DNA of 64,000 nucleotides. It comes from Deltaproteobacteria bacterium. GTDB lineage: Bacteria > Myxococcota_A > Polyangia > GCA-2747355 > JADLHG01. Both the position numbers and the translations under genes were made by a program. Every line of letters begins with the position of its first letter. Positions within the stretch are counted from its first letter, which is position 1. Shown here in pieces: positions 24,258 through 33,265 of this stretch. The stretch lies in contig JADLHG010000004.1 of NCBI GenBank assembly GCA_020848905.1, positions 310,001-374,000 of the forward strand, read 5' to 3'. The notes under the pieces are model-generated. The model was given only the letters and a program-made list of their open reading frames with translations. It made no database searches and was not told the origin of the DNA.

Positions 24258-27104
24258 CTAGTAGACGACCAGGCCGCCCAGGTTGCCGAAGGTGACCGAG
24301 GGACCGCTCGCGGCGAAGGCCCCGGTCGAATAGAGCGGCTTGCCGGTGGCGTCGTAGACCGTCTGGGTGATGGACGAACCGTTCACGTCAACCCAGACGA
24401 AGCCATAGGTCTGCTGGGCGAAGGGACCCGAGCATCCCGAGAGAGCATAGGTCCCCGCGCCACCCCCACCCGACACGACGTAGCGAACGCCGTTGATGGT
24501 GCTCCATACGATGAGGTCGTGGTCGTGACCCGTGAAGTTCACGGTGACCTTGGAGGACTCGAAGGCGGTCCGCCACTTGGTCTGGAGCGAGCTGGAGCTC
24601 CCGTGGCTGCCGCAGGAGTAGAGGGGGTGATGCTGGAAGACGAAGAGGGGGCCGCCGGAGAGCTTGGGGAGGGAGCTCTTCACCCAGGTGTCGCCCGTGG
24701 TGGAGTTGGAGTCCATGGCCACGAAGGCCGCATTGCCGTAAATAAACGCATAGTAGTACTCGGAGCCCGATCCGGACTGAGGCGCTAGGTTGTAGGCGGT
24801 GTAGTTGCTTCCGGTGTCGTGATTCCCTTGGGCCGCAAACACGGGCACGTTGGCGAAGAGCTCTTTCCCCGCACGGTAGTAGTCCTGCCAGCCCGTGGCG
24901 GAGCCGGAGGAGTTGTTGTTGTCGCCGGTCTGCACGATGAAGCGGGGACCCTTGGCCAGAATCGCCCTGGAGACGGTCGTCCAGGTACTGAAGCCCCGGG
25001 CGTCTCCCACCACCGCGAAGGAGTAGGCCTTGGGAGCGGCTTGATAGTCGATGGCGGTCTGGAAGGACCCGGTGGCCGTCGCGGAACCGACCGTCACCTT
25101 GTACTGGTAGGCGGTGTCGGCCGAGAGGCCGGTGAGCGCGATGACGTGCCGCGTGACGGCCGCGGATTCGGTGACGCTGGCCTCCGCGGTCGACGCCTTG
25201 CCGTACGCAACGGTGGCTTTCGTCGCTACGTCGGTCATGAAGAAGACCGCTATGCTGTTACGCGTGACGGCGTGAAGAGACACGACCTTGGTGAAGTTCA
25301 CGGTGCCGCCACCCGCGGGATTCACGGTGATGGTCACCGAGTCGGCGGCGGAGGAGAGCCCCTTGGAGTCGATGGCCACGAGCGAGAAGGTGAAGGACGC
25401 GGTCGCTGTCACCGAGGGCGCGGCGAACGTGGGCTTCAGCGCGGAGGCGCTCGACAGCGCTACGCCGGCGCCGCCGGTCTGCGTCCATTTGTACGTCAGC
25501 GCGTCACCGTCGGGGTCCGAGGCCGTGCCCGAGAGCGTGACGACGCTGCCGGCCGTCACTGCCTGATCGGCGCCGGCGTTGGCGGTGGGCGCCCCGTTCG
25601 CGCTGGCGGGCTTGGCGAGGACCGAGACCGAGGCTGTCGCCGTGCCGCCGCGGCCGTCCGAGACGGTGACCTTGAAGCTCAAGGTCGTATCTGCTGTCAC
25701 CGTCGGCGCGGCGAACGCTGGCTTCGCGGCAGTGGCGCCAGACAGGGTCACCGTCGGGCCAGCGGTCTGCGTCCAGCTGAAGGAGAGCGAGTCACCGTCG
25801 GGGTCAGAGGATGCCGACGCGTCGAGCGTGACGGTCGAGCCGGGCTGAGCGGAAGCCGGACCGGTGGCCGAGGCCAGCGGTGGGTTGTTGGCGAGCGCCG
25901 GTGGATTCACCGTGACCGACATCGTATCCGAGGTCGAGAGCGAGCCATCCGAGACGAGCAGCTTGAAGACCAGCGTGGTGACCGCCGTGACCGGGGGGGC
26001 GGAGAAGGTCGTTTTGAGCGCGTTCGCGCTGGCGAGTGCGGCGCTGGGGCCGGCGGTCTGGCTCCAGTTCGTGCTGAGCGGGGCGCCTTCGGGATCCGCG
26101 GCGGTGCCGGATAGGGTGACGACGTCGCCCGCCTTCACCGTCTGGTCGGGGCCGGCGCTCACCGTGGGCGGCTGGTTCAGCGTGGGCGGAACCACCGTTA
26201 TCGAGACTGAGTCCGAGGCCGAGAAAGAGGCATCGGAGACCGTGAGCTTGAAGACCAGCGTCGTGACCGCCGTGACGGCCGGGACGGCGCAGGTGACCTT
26301 CGCTGTGGACGACCCGGCGGGCACGACCTCGGGCCCGGAGGTCTGCGACCACGCATAGGTCAAAGAAGCGCCTTCGGGGTCGCTCGACGCGGAGCCGTCC
26401 AGGGTGACGGTGGCCCCCGAGCTAACCGACTGGTCCGCGCCCGCCCTCGCCGTCGGCGCCTGGTTTGCCGCCCCATTCGCGGTTTCCAGCTGCAGCATGA
26501 CGCCGTTGCGCGCCGCCTCGGCCGAGCTGAAGGAGAACCCGTCCCGCGAGCGCGGCACGATGGCGAAGGAGACGGCGGTGTTGGGTGCCACGGCGGAAAG
26601 GACGTCGACCTTCACCGCGGTTCCGACGCTCGTCTTCCCCAGGCTTCCGACCACCGGGCCGTCGACAGCCGGCCTGTTGTTCCACGTCGTGTCGGCCTCG
26701 CTCCACGTGGCCGACGACATCCGTCGGATGTCCGCGCTGTTGCCGGACGGATTGCGCACGTACATCACGAGAGTTGCCTTGGTGATGGCTCCCACGTTGC
26801 CGATCCGAAAGCGGAGGTAGCCCTGCTTCTCGGTATCCGAATCATCCTGGTCGGCCTGGACGGTCGGCGTCGCACCGTAGTTTCGATCCGCGTGGCGACC
26901 CGAGCGAACGTAGGTATCGGCCTCCGGGGAGAGACCCACGGCGAGCTCGTACGATGTCACGCCGTCGTCGGGGGCATCCACGTCGTCGGTGGCGGTCTCG
27001 CCGCGGGTACAGCCGGCTGCCAGCATCCCTGCTACGGGCAGAAGCGTCGCGATGCGCTGAAGAAGGGACCTGCGAAGCGCCTGCCTACGTTTGTCGTGAT
27101 GCAT
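24258..27104 (-). CDS. Surface lipoprotein: DNRLRE, Ig/PKD-like repeats and purple-acid-phosphatase-like domain
   Basis: 948 residues from the ATG at 27104 (GGGAG just upstream). Lipobox 'GMLAAGC' places Cys at 32. A DNRLRE/CBM-like domain follows (about 52-205, 'ADTYVRSGRHADRNYGAT'), then four PKD/Ig-like repeats (about 215-610, each with 'VTLDGSASSDPEG'-like and 'FKLTVSD' strands). A fibronectin-like purple acid phosphatase N-domain (about 615-700) and a metallophosphatase domain (about 705-948) end the protein. The metal ligands are in order: 'VVGDARG', 'QTGDNNN', 'QGNHDTG', 'FQHHPLY', 'FTGHDHD'. A cell-surface phosphoesterase on a long stalk is the likely role. Confidence 0.87.
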   Translation of the reverse strand: MHHDKRRQALRRSLLQRIATLLPVAGMLAAGCTRGETATDDVDAPDDGVTSYELAVGLSPEADTYVRSGRHADRNYGATPTVQADQDDSDTEKQGYLRFRIGNVGAITKATLVMYVRNPSGNSADIRRMSSATWSEADTTWNNRPAVDGPVVGSLGKTSVGTAVKVDVLSAVAPNTAVSFAIVPRSRDGFSFSSAEAARNGVMLQLETANGAANQAPTARAGADQSVSSGATVTLDGSASSDPEGASLTYAWSQTSGPEVVPAGSSTAKVTCAVPAVTAVTTLVFKLTVSDASFSASDSVSITVVPPTLNQPPTVSAGPDQTVKAGDVVTLSGTAADPEGAPLSTNWSQTAGPSAALASANALKTTFSAPPVTAVTTLVFKLLVSDGSLSTSDTMSVTVNPPALANNPPLASATGPASAQPGSTVTLDASASSDPDGDSLSFSWTQTAGPTVTLSGATAAKPAFAAPTVTADTTLSFKVTVSDGRGGTATASVSVLAKPASANGAPTANAGADQAVTAGSVVTLSGTASDPDGDALTYKWTQTGGAGVALSSASALKPTFAAPSVTATASFTFSLVAIDSKGLSSAADSVTITVNPAGGGTVNFTKVVSLHAVTRNSIAVFFMTDVATKATVAYGKASTAEASVTESAAVTRHVIALTGLSADTAYQYKVTVGSATATGSFQTAIDYQAAPKAYSFAVVGDARGFSTWTTVSRAILAKGPRFIVQTGDNNNSSGSATGWQDYYRAGKELFANVPVFAAQGNHDTGSNYTAYNLAPQSGSGSEYYYAFIYGNAAFVAMDSNSTTGDTWVKSSLPKLSGGPLFVFQHHPLYSCGSHGSSSSLQTKWRTAFESSKVTVNFTGHDHDLIVWSTINGVRYVVSGGGGAGTYALSGCSGPFAQQTYGFVWVDVNGSSITQTVYDATGKPLYSTGAFAASGPSVTFGNLGGLVVY

Positions 27105-27363
27105 TGGCTCCCTGGTTTGCGGGATTGTTTGGTGGCTTAGCGAAGCAAGGCCTGCGCCAAGGGTCAGTTCCGGCAAGGCAGGGATAACTCCCGGAAAGCG
27201 CGCGACTTCGCCGCGGCTAGGCTCGCGGGGATGGTGGTTTTGAGTGGGGGGCTTCCCCCCGCGTGGCTCCGACGCTACGCCCGCGGCCCGTGCGGGGCCT
27301 TGCTGGTGAAAGTGGGCCTGTGGCGCGGAGGATCCGGCTCGCCAGAGCCGCGAACTCTGGGGA
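27105..27363. other. Intergenic region with two hairpins
   Basis: This 259-base gap lies between the arsM stop and the phosphatase start, both on the minus strand. It holds a 6-bp hairpin at 27335-27350 (CGGCTC/GAGCCG) just after arsM and a GGGGGG/CCCCCC hairpin at 27246-27260. Neither has a T-run, so termination is possible but unproven. The promoter of the phosphatase gene should lie at about 27110-27200; I see no clear consensus. Confidence 0.35.
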
Positions 27364-28200
27364 TCAGCGCGTGGGCTTCTTCGCGCGCACGAAGGCGCTG
27401 ATCACGGCGCCGTCGAGGGCTGCGATCTCCGCGGCGCCGAGGGGGACGTCTGGCGCATAGGCCGCGAGCAGCGGGCCTGCGTCCTCCTCGGTGTAGACGC
27501 GAGTGGGCTCCACGCCGATCTCGGCGAACCCGGTGGCGGCGAGCTTGTTCGTGTACTCCGTTTCGAGGAGAGCGCCGGCCACGCAGCCGGTCCAGGCCGC
27601 CACCGAGGCGGCGAGGGCGGGCGGCAGCGGGCGGCGGAGCACGATGTCGGAGACGGCGAAGCGTCCGCCGGGCTTGAGCACGCGGTACGCCTCGCGCAGC
27701 ACCTGGTCCTTGTCGGCCGAGAGATTGATCACGCAGTTGCTGATGATCACGTCCACCGAGGCGTCGGGAAGCGGAATGTGCTCGATAGTGCCCTGCAGGA
27801 ACTCCACGTTCGTGACGCCCGCCTGCGCCGCGTTCCTGCGGGCGAGCTCGAGCATCTCGGGGGTCATGTCCAGACCGTAGGCCTTTCCTGTCGGACCGAC
27901 GCGGCGGGCGGAGAGCAGGACGTCGATGCCTCCCCCGGAGCCCAGGTCGAGCACGGTCTCGCCGGGGACCAGCTCCGCGAGCGCCGTGGGGTTCCCGCAG
28001 CCGAGTGAGGCCTCGAGCGCGTGGCCCGGCACCTGCCCCGCCTCGGAGGCGGAGTAGAGGTCGCGCGTGATGGGGTCCTCGGCGCCGCCTCCGCAGCCGC
28101 CCGCTCCGCCGCAGCATCCCTGCCGCGGGGCGACACCCACCTTGCGAGCCAGCGCGGCGTAGCGGTCCTTCACCTGTTCGCGGATTTCGTCGTGTGACAT
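27364..28200 (-). CDS. arsM: Arsenite S-adenosylmethionine methyltransferase
   Basis: 278 residues from an ATG with a strong GGAGGAG site. ArsM methylates As(III) to volatile or less toxic forms. The SAM fold is clear (motif I '[16 protein letters not shown]', '[16 protein letters not shown]'). The Cys residues expected for arsenic binding are present: an N-terminal 'GCCGG' cluster, 'SLGCGNP', 'SNCVINL' and 'WTGCVAGAL'. It follows the ArsR gene on the same strand after a 106-base gap that contains its own operator-like dyad, so it is probably derepressed by arsenite. Confidence 0.93.
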   Translation of the reverse strand: MSHDEIREQVKDRYAALARKVGVAPRQGCCGGAGGCGGGAEDPITRDLYSASEAGQVPGHALEASLGCGNPTALAELVPGETVLDLGSGGGIDVLLSARRVGPTGKAYGLDMTPEMLELARRNAAQAGVTNVEFLQGTIEHIPLPDASVDVIISNCVINLSADKDQVLREAYRVLKPGGRFAVSDIVLRRPLPPALAASVAAWTGCVAGALLETEYTNKLAATGFAEIGVEPTRVYTEEDAGPLLAAYAPDVPLGAAEIAALDGAVISAFVRAKKPTR

Positions 28201-28254
28201 TGAGCTCCTCCTTCGGGTGTTTTGGCCCGGGGCTTTCAGTGGCCCCGAATGTTA

Positions 28255-28270
28255 ATAGACAATCGTCAAT
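28255..28270. promoter_or_regulatory. ArsR operator-like dyad upstream of arsM
   Basis: ATAGAC-N4-GTCAAT is an imperfect inverted repeat in an AT-rich island between arsR and arsM. It matches a second site before arsR at 13 of 16 positions in the opposite orientation, which supports a shared repressor. Confidence 0.6.
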
Positions 28271-28306
28271 ACAAAAGACCTGCGTCGTCCTGCGCCATCC
28301 ACCCCT

Positions 28307-28651
28307 CTACGGCCCTGCTAGCCGCTGCAGGAACCCGAGGAGCGGCGCCAGAGCTGCGCGCTCGAGCTGGTAGTAGACCCACGTCCCCGCGCGCTCGCCC
28401 CGAATGAGCCCCGCCTCGCGGAGCAGCCGGAGGTGGTGCGACACGGTGGGCTGCGAGAGGGAGAAGTGGCTTTCGAGGTGGCAGGCGCAGAGCGGCTCGC
28501 CGCTGTGCGCCAGGAGCTCCAGGATCTCCACGCGGGTTGGGTCGGCGAGGGCCTTGCACAGCCCAGCGATCCGCGCGCCTCCGCCATCGGCACGCTTGGC
28601 CGGTGGCGTGCAGCAGGCGTTGGTCAAGAGGCGGGAGAGCTTCAGAGCCAT
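28307..28651 (-). CDS. arsR: ArsR-family arsenic-responsive repressor
   Basis: 114 residues. The winged helix-turn-helix of ArsR/SmtB proteins is clear: 'ALADPTRVEILELLAH', then 'LCACHLESHFSLSQPTVSHH' with the metalloid-sensing Cys-x-Cys at the start of the recognition helix pair, and 'AGTWVYYQL' in the wing. Two more Cys lie near the N-terminus ('NACCTPP') and could complete the As(III) site. It heads an arsR-arsM unit with matching dyads before both genes, consistent with autoregulation. Confidence 0.93.
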   Translation of the reverse strand: MALKLSRLLTNACCTPPAKRADGGGARIAGLCKALADPTRVEILELLAHSGEPLCACHLESHFSLSQPTVSHHLRLLREAGLIRGERAGTWVYYQLERAALAPLLGFLQRLAGP

Positions 28652-28661
28652 CGTAGGAGAG

Positions 28662-28690
28662 AAGATAGTGCTGTATCGAAGATTGTCAAT
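28662..28690 (-). promoter_or_regulatory. arsR promoter with overlapping operator-like dyad
   Basis: Read on the minus strand, TTGACA (28689-28684) and TATCTT (28667-28662) are spaced by 16 bases just before the arsR ATG. The -35 lies inside an imperfect dyad (28675-28690, GTCAAT arm) that matches the site before arsM at 13 of 16 positions, the expected place for repression. Confidence 0.6.
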
Positions 28691-28702
28691 CCGGTGTTGG
28701 CT

Positions 28703-29221
28703 TCACTTCCCCATGTGCCCGTTCGCATGGCCTTTGTTCTTTCCGCCGACCACCTCGCCGCAGGTGAGCATCTTCGGCCCGTAGTATGGATTCCGGATCG
28801 GCAGGTTTCGCTGAAGCCAGCTCGCCTTGGCCATCGAACAGTAGACGACGCTCAGCGCGGGGGGCCGGGCCACCGTGACCCAGAGTGCGAGGGGCCGGCT
28901 CACATCCTTGAAGGCCTCGCGCAGCCGCGCCAGGTCCGCGGCCTTCGCCAGGCGCTCTGCGGCGGGGACCAGCTTGGCGCGAATCTGGCCGGCGTGCTTC
29001 GCCGTGCTCGCGGTGGGCTTGAGCTTGTCGAGACCGGCCACGAGCTTCTGGATGCGCCGCGCGGCCGCGGGGACGCCGTCGACGCGGTCGTTGGCGAGGG
29101 CCTCCTGGATCTTCAGGTACTCCTCCACCACCTCGTGGAGGCGCGCGTCGAAGCCCGACGGGGTCGCGCCCCAGCCGACTCCGGGCAAGAGCAGGATCGC
29201 GGCGATGGCTCCTCGCATCAT
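28703..29221 (-). CDS. Exported DUF3347-like protein
   Basis: About 172 residues from the first of two adjacent ATGs (GGGAG eight bases upstream); in-frame starts at 29236 and 29251 would lengthen the n-region. Residues 1-20 form a signal peptide ('GAIAAILLLPGVGWGA'). The middle is helical, and the C-terminus has the DUF3347 ending: 'YCSMAKASWLQRN', 'IRNPYYGPKMLTCG'. The conserved Cys-x2-Met and His/Lys-rich tail resemble periplasmic metal-handling proteins, so a copper or metalloid role fits the ars neighbours but is inference. Confidence 0.72.
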   Translation of the reverse strand: MMRGAIAAILLLPGVGWGATPSGFDARLHEVVEEYLKIQEALANDRVDGVPAAARRIQKLVAGLDKLKPTASTAKHAGQIRAKLVPAAERLAKAADLARLREAFKDVSRPLALWVTVARPPALSVVYCSMAKASWLQRNLPIRNPYYGPKMLTCGEVVGGKNKGHANGHMGK

Positions 29222-29423
29222 GGTGTCGACTCCCATCCCTCGGCGTTTCATGCGCCCAGGCACTATCGACACCGGCGCGGTGGCGCGGCCTGCTCGGGCG
29301 AGGAAGATCTATAGCACGCTCCCTTCGCGCGTGGCCCTCGAGGGCGGTGGACGCGCGCCCGACCGGCGCACTACGATGGCGCCCGAGAACGTCGCGCGGC
29401 AGGCAACGAATCGGAGGTGGAGG

Positions 29424-31085
29424 ATGCACGACCTCAGGTTACGCAGAGGACCCTTCCCGAAGCGGCCCGGTCCGGTGGTGGTGGTGGTGCTCGATGGCAT
29501 CGGCTGGGGCCCCGCCGGGGAGGGGAACGCCGTGCACGTGGCGCGCAAGCCTACTCTCGAGTGGCTCTGGTCCCAGCATCCGACCATTCCCCTGCGAGCC
29601 CACGGCACCGCCGTCGGCCTCCCCTCCGACGAAGACATGGGGAATTCGGAGGTGGGGCACAACGCGCTCGGGGCCGGACGGGTTTTCGACCAGGGCGCGA
29701 AGCTCGTGGACGCCGCGCTGGCCAGTGGCCGTCTGTTCCAGGGGCATGTGTGGAAGGAGCTCGTGGGTCACTGCCGCGCGCGCGAGACGCCGCTCCATTT
29801 CATCGGGCTGCTCAGCGACGGCAACGTCCACAGCCATATCGCGCAGCTCATCGCGCTGCTCCGGCAGTGTCGCGCGGAGGGGCTCCGCCGGGTCCGCGTG
29901 CACGCGTTGCTCGACGGCCGTGACGTCCCGCCGCAGTCGGCCGAGCAGTACCTCGAGCAGCTCGAGGGAGTCCTCGCCGAGCTGAACCAGACGCCGGGGG
30001 CGGACTACTGCATCGCGTCGGGCGGCGGCAGGATGCGCGTGACGATGGACCGCTACGGGGCCGATTGGCGCATCGTCGAGCGCGGCTGGCGTGCGCACGT
30101 GCTCGGGGAGGGACGGGCCTTCCCGGACGCGCGGGCGGCGCTGGCGTCCTTTCGGGCCGAGGAGCCCGAGACGTCGGATCAGTTCCTCGGGGAGTTCGTC
30201 GTCACGCGAGAGGGGCGGCCGGTGGGCCCCATCGAGGACGGGCACGGCGTCGTCCTCTTCAACTTCCGTGGGGATCGGGCGATCCAGATCTCGAATGCGT
30301 TCGAGGAGGAGCACTTCTCGGCGTTCGACCGCGGGCGGGTGCCCAAGGTGTTCTATGCCGGGATGATGCAGTACGACGGCGACCTGAACGTGCCCGCGAA
30401 GTACCTGGTCTCGCCCCCGGTCATGGAGGCGACGCTCGGTGAGTGCCTCGCGACGAACGGCATCACCCAGCTCGCCTGTTCGGAGACGCAAAAGTTCGGT
30501 CACGTGACCTACTTCTGGAACGGAAACCGGAGCGGGAAGTTCGACGACGCGACCGAGGAGTACCTCGAGGTGCCCTCCGACCGGGTGGGGTTCGACGAGC
30601 GGCCGTGGATGAAGGCGGCGGAGATCACCGACGTCACGCTCCAGGCGCTCCGCACCGGCCGGTACGCGTTCGCCCGGCTGAACTACCCGAATGGCGACAT
30701 GGTCGGCCACACGGGGAGTCTTCGCGCGGCGACGATGGCCGTGGAGGCCGTGGACCTCTGTCTCGGGCGGCTCCTGCACGGCATCAAGGAGCTCGGGGGG
30801 ATCGCGCTCGTGACCGCGGATCACGGCAACGCCGACGAGATGCTACAGCTCGACCGGAAGACGGGCGCTCCGAAGCGGGACGCGCACGGGCATCCTGTGC
30901 CGCGCACGAGTCACACGCTGAACCCGGTGCCCTTCACCGTGTACGACCCGCTCTTCGCCGGCGAATACGCGGTGAAGGCCCCGGACACGCGGGCGGGGCT
31001 GAGTCACGTTGCGGCGACGGCGCTGTGGCTCCTCGGCTACGAGCCGCTCGAGGGGTACGACTCCCCCCTGGTCCTGGCTCGCTGA
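29424..31085 (+). CDS. gpmI: 2,3-bisphosphoglycerate-independent phosphoglycerate mutase
   Basis: 553 residues from an ATG preceded by GGAGG. The enzyme interconverts 3- and 2-phosphoglycerate in glycolysis, using two Mn ions and a phosphoserine. Alkaline-phosphatase-fold motifs: 'VVLDGIGWGP' (metal Asp), 'DMGNSEVGHNALGAGR' (catalytic Ser), 'LLSDGNVHSH', 'HALLDGRDVPP', 'NYPNGDMVGHTG' and 'VTADHGNADEM'. It is somewhat longer than the roughly 510-residue E. coli enzyme. The upstream open frame has no better start. Confidence 0.95.
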   Translation: MHDLRLRRGPFPKRPGPVVVVVLDGIGWGPAGEGNAVHVARKPTLEWLWSQHPTIPLRAHGTAVGLPSDEDMGNSEVGHNALGAGRVFDQGAKLVDAALASGRLFQGHVWKELVGHCRARETPLHFIGLLSDGNVHSHIAQLIALLRQCRAEGLRRVRVHALLDGRDVPPQSAEQYLEQLEGVLAELNQTPGADYCIASGGGRMRVTMDRYGADWRIVERGWRAHVLGEGRAFPDARAALASFRAEEPETSDQFLGEFVVTREGRPVGPIEDGHGVVLFNFRGDRAIQISNAFEEEHFSAFDRGRVPKVFYAGMMQYDGDLNVPAKYLVSPPVMEATLGECLATNGITQLACSETQKFGHVTYFWNGNRSGKFDDATEEYLEVPSDRVGFDERPWMKAAEITDVTLQALRTGRYAFARLNYPNGDMVGHTGSLRAATMAVEAVDLCLGRLLHGIKELGGIALVTADHGNADEMLQLDRKTGAPKRDAHGHPVPRTSHTLNPVPFTVYDPLFAGEYAVKAPDTRAGLSHVAATALWLLGYEPLEGYDSPLVLAR

Positions 31086-31190
31086 GGAGGTTGCGCGTGG
31101 GCCAGGCGCGGGGCGGGGGCGTGGCGTGGCGCCCACTGCCGTTTGCCGCGTGGGCCAAGCTGTGAGAAAGTTGATCTCTCAAGCGCTTCC

Positions 31191-33188
31191 ATGCCCTCCC
31201 GTCTGCCTTTCCTCGCGGCCGTCGTCGCCCTCGCTGGGTTAGCGGGGTGTCGCGAGAAGGAGCCGCCACCCGACTGGCTGGCCCGGCTGACGGAGCTCTC
31301 TGGCGAGGTTCGCGCAGCGCCGCCCGGTGGTTCGCTCGCGCGGGCACGCAAGGGCGAGATCCTGCGGCTGGGGAGCGAGCTCGAGACAGGGCAGGCCTCG
31401 CACGCGCTCCTCGAGCTCCGGAGCGGGGGCCAGCTCCGGGTGGACCCGGACTCTCGCGTGCTCTTTCGCGACCGCCGGCCGGGCGTAGCGGCTGCGCTGG
31501 CTCTCGAGCGAGGGGCCGTCGAGGGCACCGCCTCGGCGATCGCGGCCGCGGATCTGGTGATCGGCGTGGGGCAACGCAGCATCCGGCTGGCCGGCGCGGC
31601 GCGTGCGCGCGTGCAGGCGGGGGGCGACGGCCGAGATCCCAACGTAGAGGTCGTGTTCGGCACGGCGACGGTGGAGGGACCGAGCGGGGCGCAGGAGCGG
31701 GTGATCGCGGGGCGCGCGCTCGAACTCTCCGTGAGGCGGCGCGACGCGGGAGTTCCGCGAACCGACGCGCGCGCGGGGCCGGTCGTGGTGGCGCGCGAGG
31801 CGATCTTCTACGTGCGCTCGACCGGAGGGCCTGGGCTTCTCGTCAAGACCCCGGGAGCCGCTCGGGCGCACGCTGTGCGCTCCGGCCAGCAGGTCAAGGT
31901 CCCGGTGGGCACGGTGCTGACCCTCCGTCGGGCTGCACGCGCGCTCGTGGGTTCGGCTCCCGGCGAGGGCGTCACGTTGAGCGGGCCCGGGCTCGTCACG
32001 GTCCGCGGGGCAAAGGAGGGGGATCCGGAGGCCGCCCCGTCGCTCGAGCCGACGGCGGGCGACCTGCGAATCGTGGGGTCCGGCAAGCCCGGCCTTCTCG
32101 GCGCGCCGCTCCTCGTGGAGGGGGTGACCGTGCAGCCGGAGATCACGCACCGACGCATGGACCTCCGGCTGCGACGCGAGCGAGGGCGCGCGACGCTCTC
32201 GTCCCTCTTCGGGCGGGCCGTCTTGAAGGCCGGGCCAGCGCCCGCGGTGGCGCTCGAGGCGGGGCAGCAGGCTGTCCTCGGCAAGGGGCGCGTTCAGGGC
32301 CCGCACGCGCCGCAGGCCACGCCGCTGCAGGTGCGTCAGGGGGGAACGGTCAGAGTCTTCGTGAGCGGACCGTCCACCGGGGTGACCTTCCGGTGGAACA
32401 CCCCGCAGGCCGCGCGCGGCGCGCTGGTGCAAGTCGGCCCTTCGCCGAGCTTCGGGGCGCCGCTCTTCGAGGACGTGATCCGCCGCGACGCGCTGACCAT
32501 CCCCGAGGTCCGGCGCGGCACGCTGCACTGGCAGGTGCAGCCCGTGGGGCACGCCGGCGAGACGATGGGCGACGCGGTGCGCGGCCGGCTGGTAATCGTC
32601 CCCGACACCTCGCACCAGCTGCTCAAGAGCCGACGCTCGCCGAGCAACACGATTCACGAGAGCGACGGCAACACGACGGTCTACTACCAGAACACGCTCC
32701 CGCGCTTCACGTTTCGCTGGAACCCGATGGCGGAGGCTCGCAGCTATCAGGTGAAGATCTTCCGCGAGCAGAACCTCCGGGAGCCCTCGATCTCGACCCA
32801 GACCTCGGCCGCGAGTCTGGCGCTCAAGCCCGGACAGCTCGGTGAAGGGGCCTACTTCTGGTACGTCGCGGGGCGCGATGCGCGGGGCGAGCTGATTCGC
32901 ACCACGACCTCGCACCGCATCGGCATCGCCTATGACAACGCGGCCCCGGACCTCCAGATCATCTACCCCGGGCACGGTGCCAGCGTGAGCGAGGAGACGC
33001 TCGAGGTGCGCGGCGTCGCGCTTCGCGGCAGCCGATTGTTCGTGAACGGCGCGCCCGCCGAGCTCGACGAGAGCTCGCGGTTTCGCCACCCGGTGGCGCT
33101 CAAGCCCGGCGTGAACGTGATCGTCTTTCGCGTGGTGGACTCCCGCCGAGGATCGAGCTACTACCAGAGGCGCGTGCTCCGTCGGTAG
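31191..33188 (+). CDS. FecR-domain lipoprotein
   Basis: 665 residues from the ATG at 31191, which gives a lipoprotein signal ('FLAAVVALAGLAGC', Cys at about 20). A FecR-like beta domain follows (about 30-150: 'GEILRLGSELETG', 'LLELRSGGQLRVDPDSRVLF'). The middle is a long beta-rich region, then a fibronectin-like segment (about 490-590, 'FRWNPMAEARSYQVKIF') and a C-terminal Ig-like domain ('PGHGASVSEETLEVRGVAL'). No sigma factor or TonB receptor is adjacent, so this is the large myxobacterial-type structural FecR protein rather than an anti-sigma factor. It ends 77 bases before the PEGA gene, a likely partner. Confidence 0.78.
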   Translation: MPSRLPFLAAVVALAGLAGCREKEPPPDWLARLTELSGEVRAAPPGGSLARARKGEILRLGSELETGQASHALLELRSGGQLRVDPDSRVLFRDRRPGVAAALALERGAVEGTASAIAAADLVIGVGQRSIRLAGAARARVQAGGDGRDPNVEVVFGTATVEGPSGAQERVIAGRALELSVRRRDAGVPRTDARAGPVVVAREAIFYVRSTGGPGLLVKTPGAARAHAVRSGQQVKVPVGTVLTLRRAARALVGSAPGEGVTLSGPGLVTVRGAKEGDPEAAPSLEPTAGDLRIVGSGKPGLLGAPLLVEGVTVQPEITHRRMDLRLRRERGRATLSSLFGRAVLKAGPAPAVALEAGQQAVLGKGRVQGPHAPQATPLQVRQGGTVRVFVSGPSTGVTFRWNTPQAARGALVQVGPSPSFGAPLFEDVIRRDALTIPEVRRGTLHWQVQPVGHAGETMGDAVRGRLVIVPDTSHQLLKSRRSPSNTIHESDGNTTVYYQNTLPRFTFRWNPMAEARSYQVKIFREQNLREPSISTQTSAASLALKPGQLGEGAYFWYVAGRDARGELIRTTTSHRIGIAYDNAAPDLQIIYPGHGASVSEETLEVRGVALRGSRLFVNGAPAELDESSRFRHPVALKPGVNVIVFRVVDSRRGSSYYQRRVLRR

Positions 33189-33265
33189 CGTTGAGCGCGC
33201 GCGGTCGGCAGGCCGAGGTCGCGCGGCGGCCGTGGCGTGCTGGCCCTGTTCTGCGGAGGGGACGC

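Noticed and set aside
25300-26450. Imperfect repeats of about 300 bases
   Set aside because: They are the four Ig/PKD-like domains of the phosphatase lipoprotein, diverged at the DNA level; not a mobile or CRISPR repeat.
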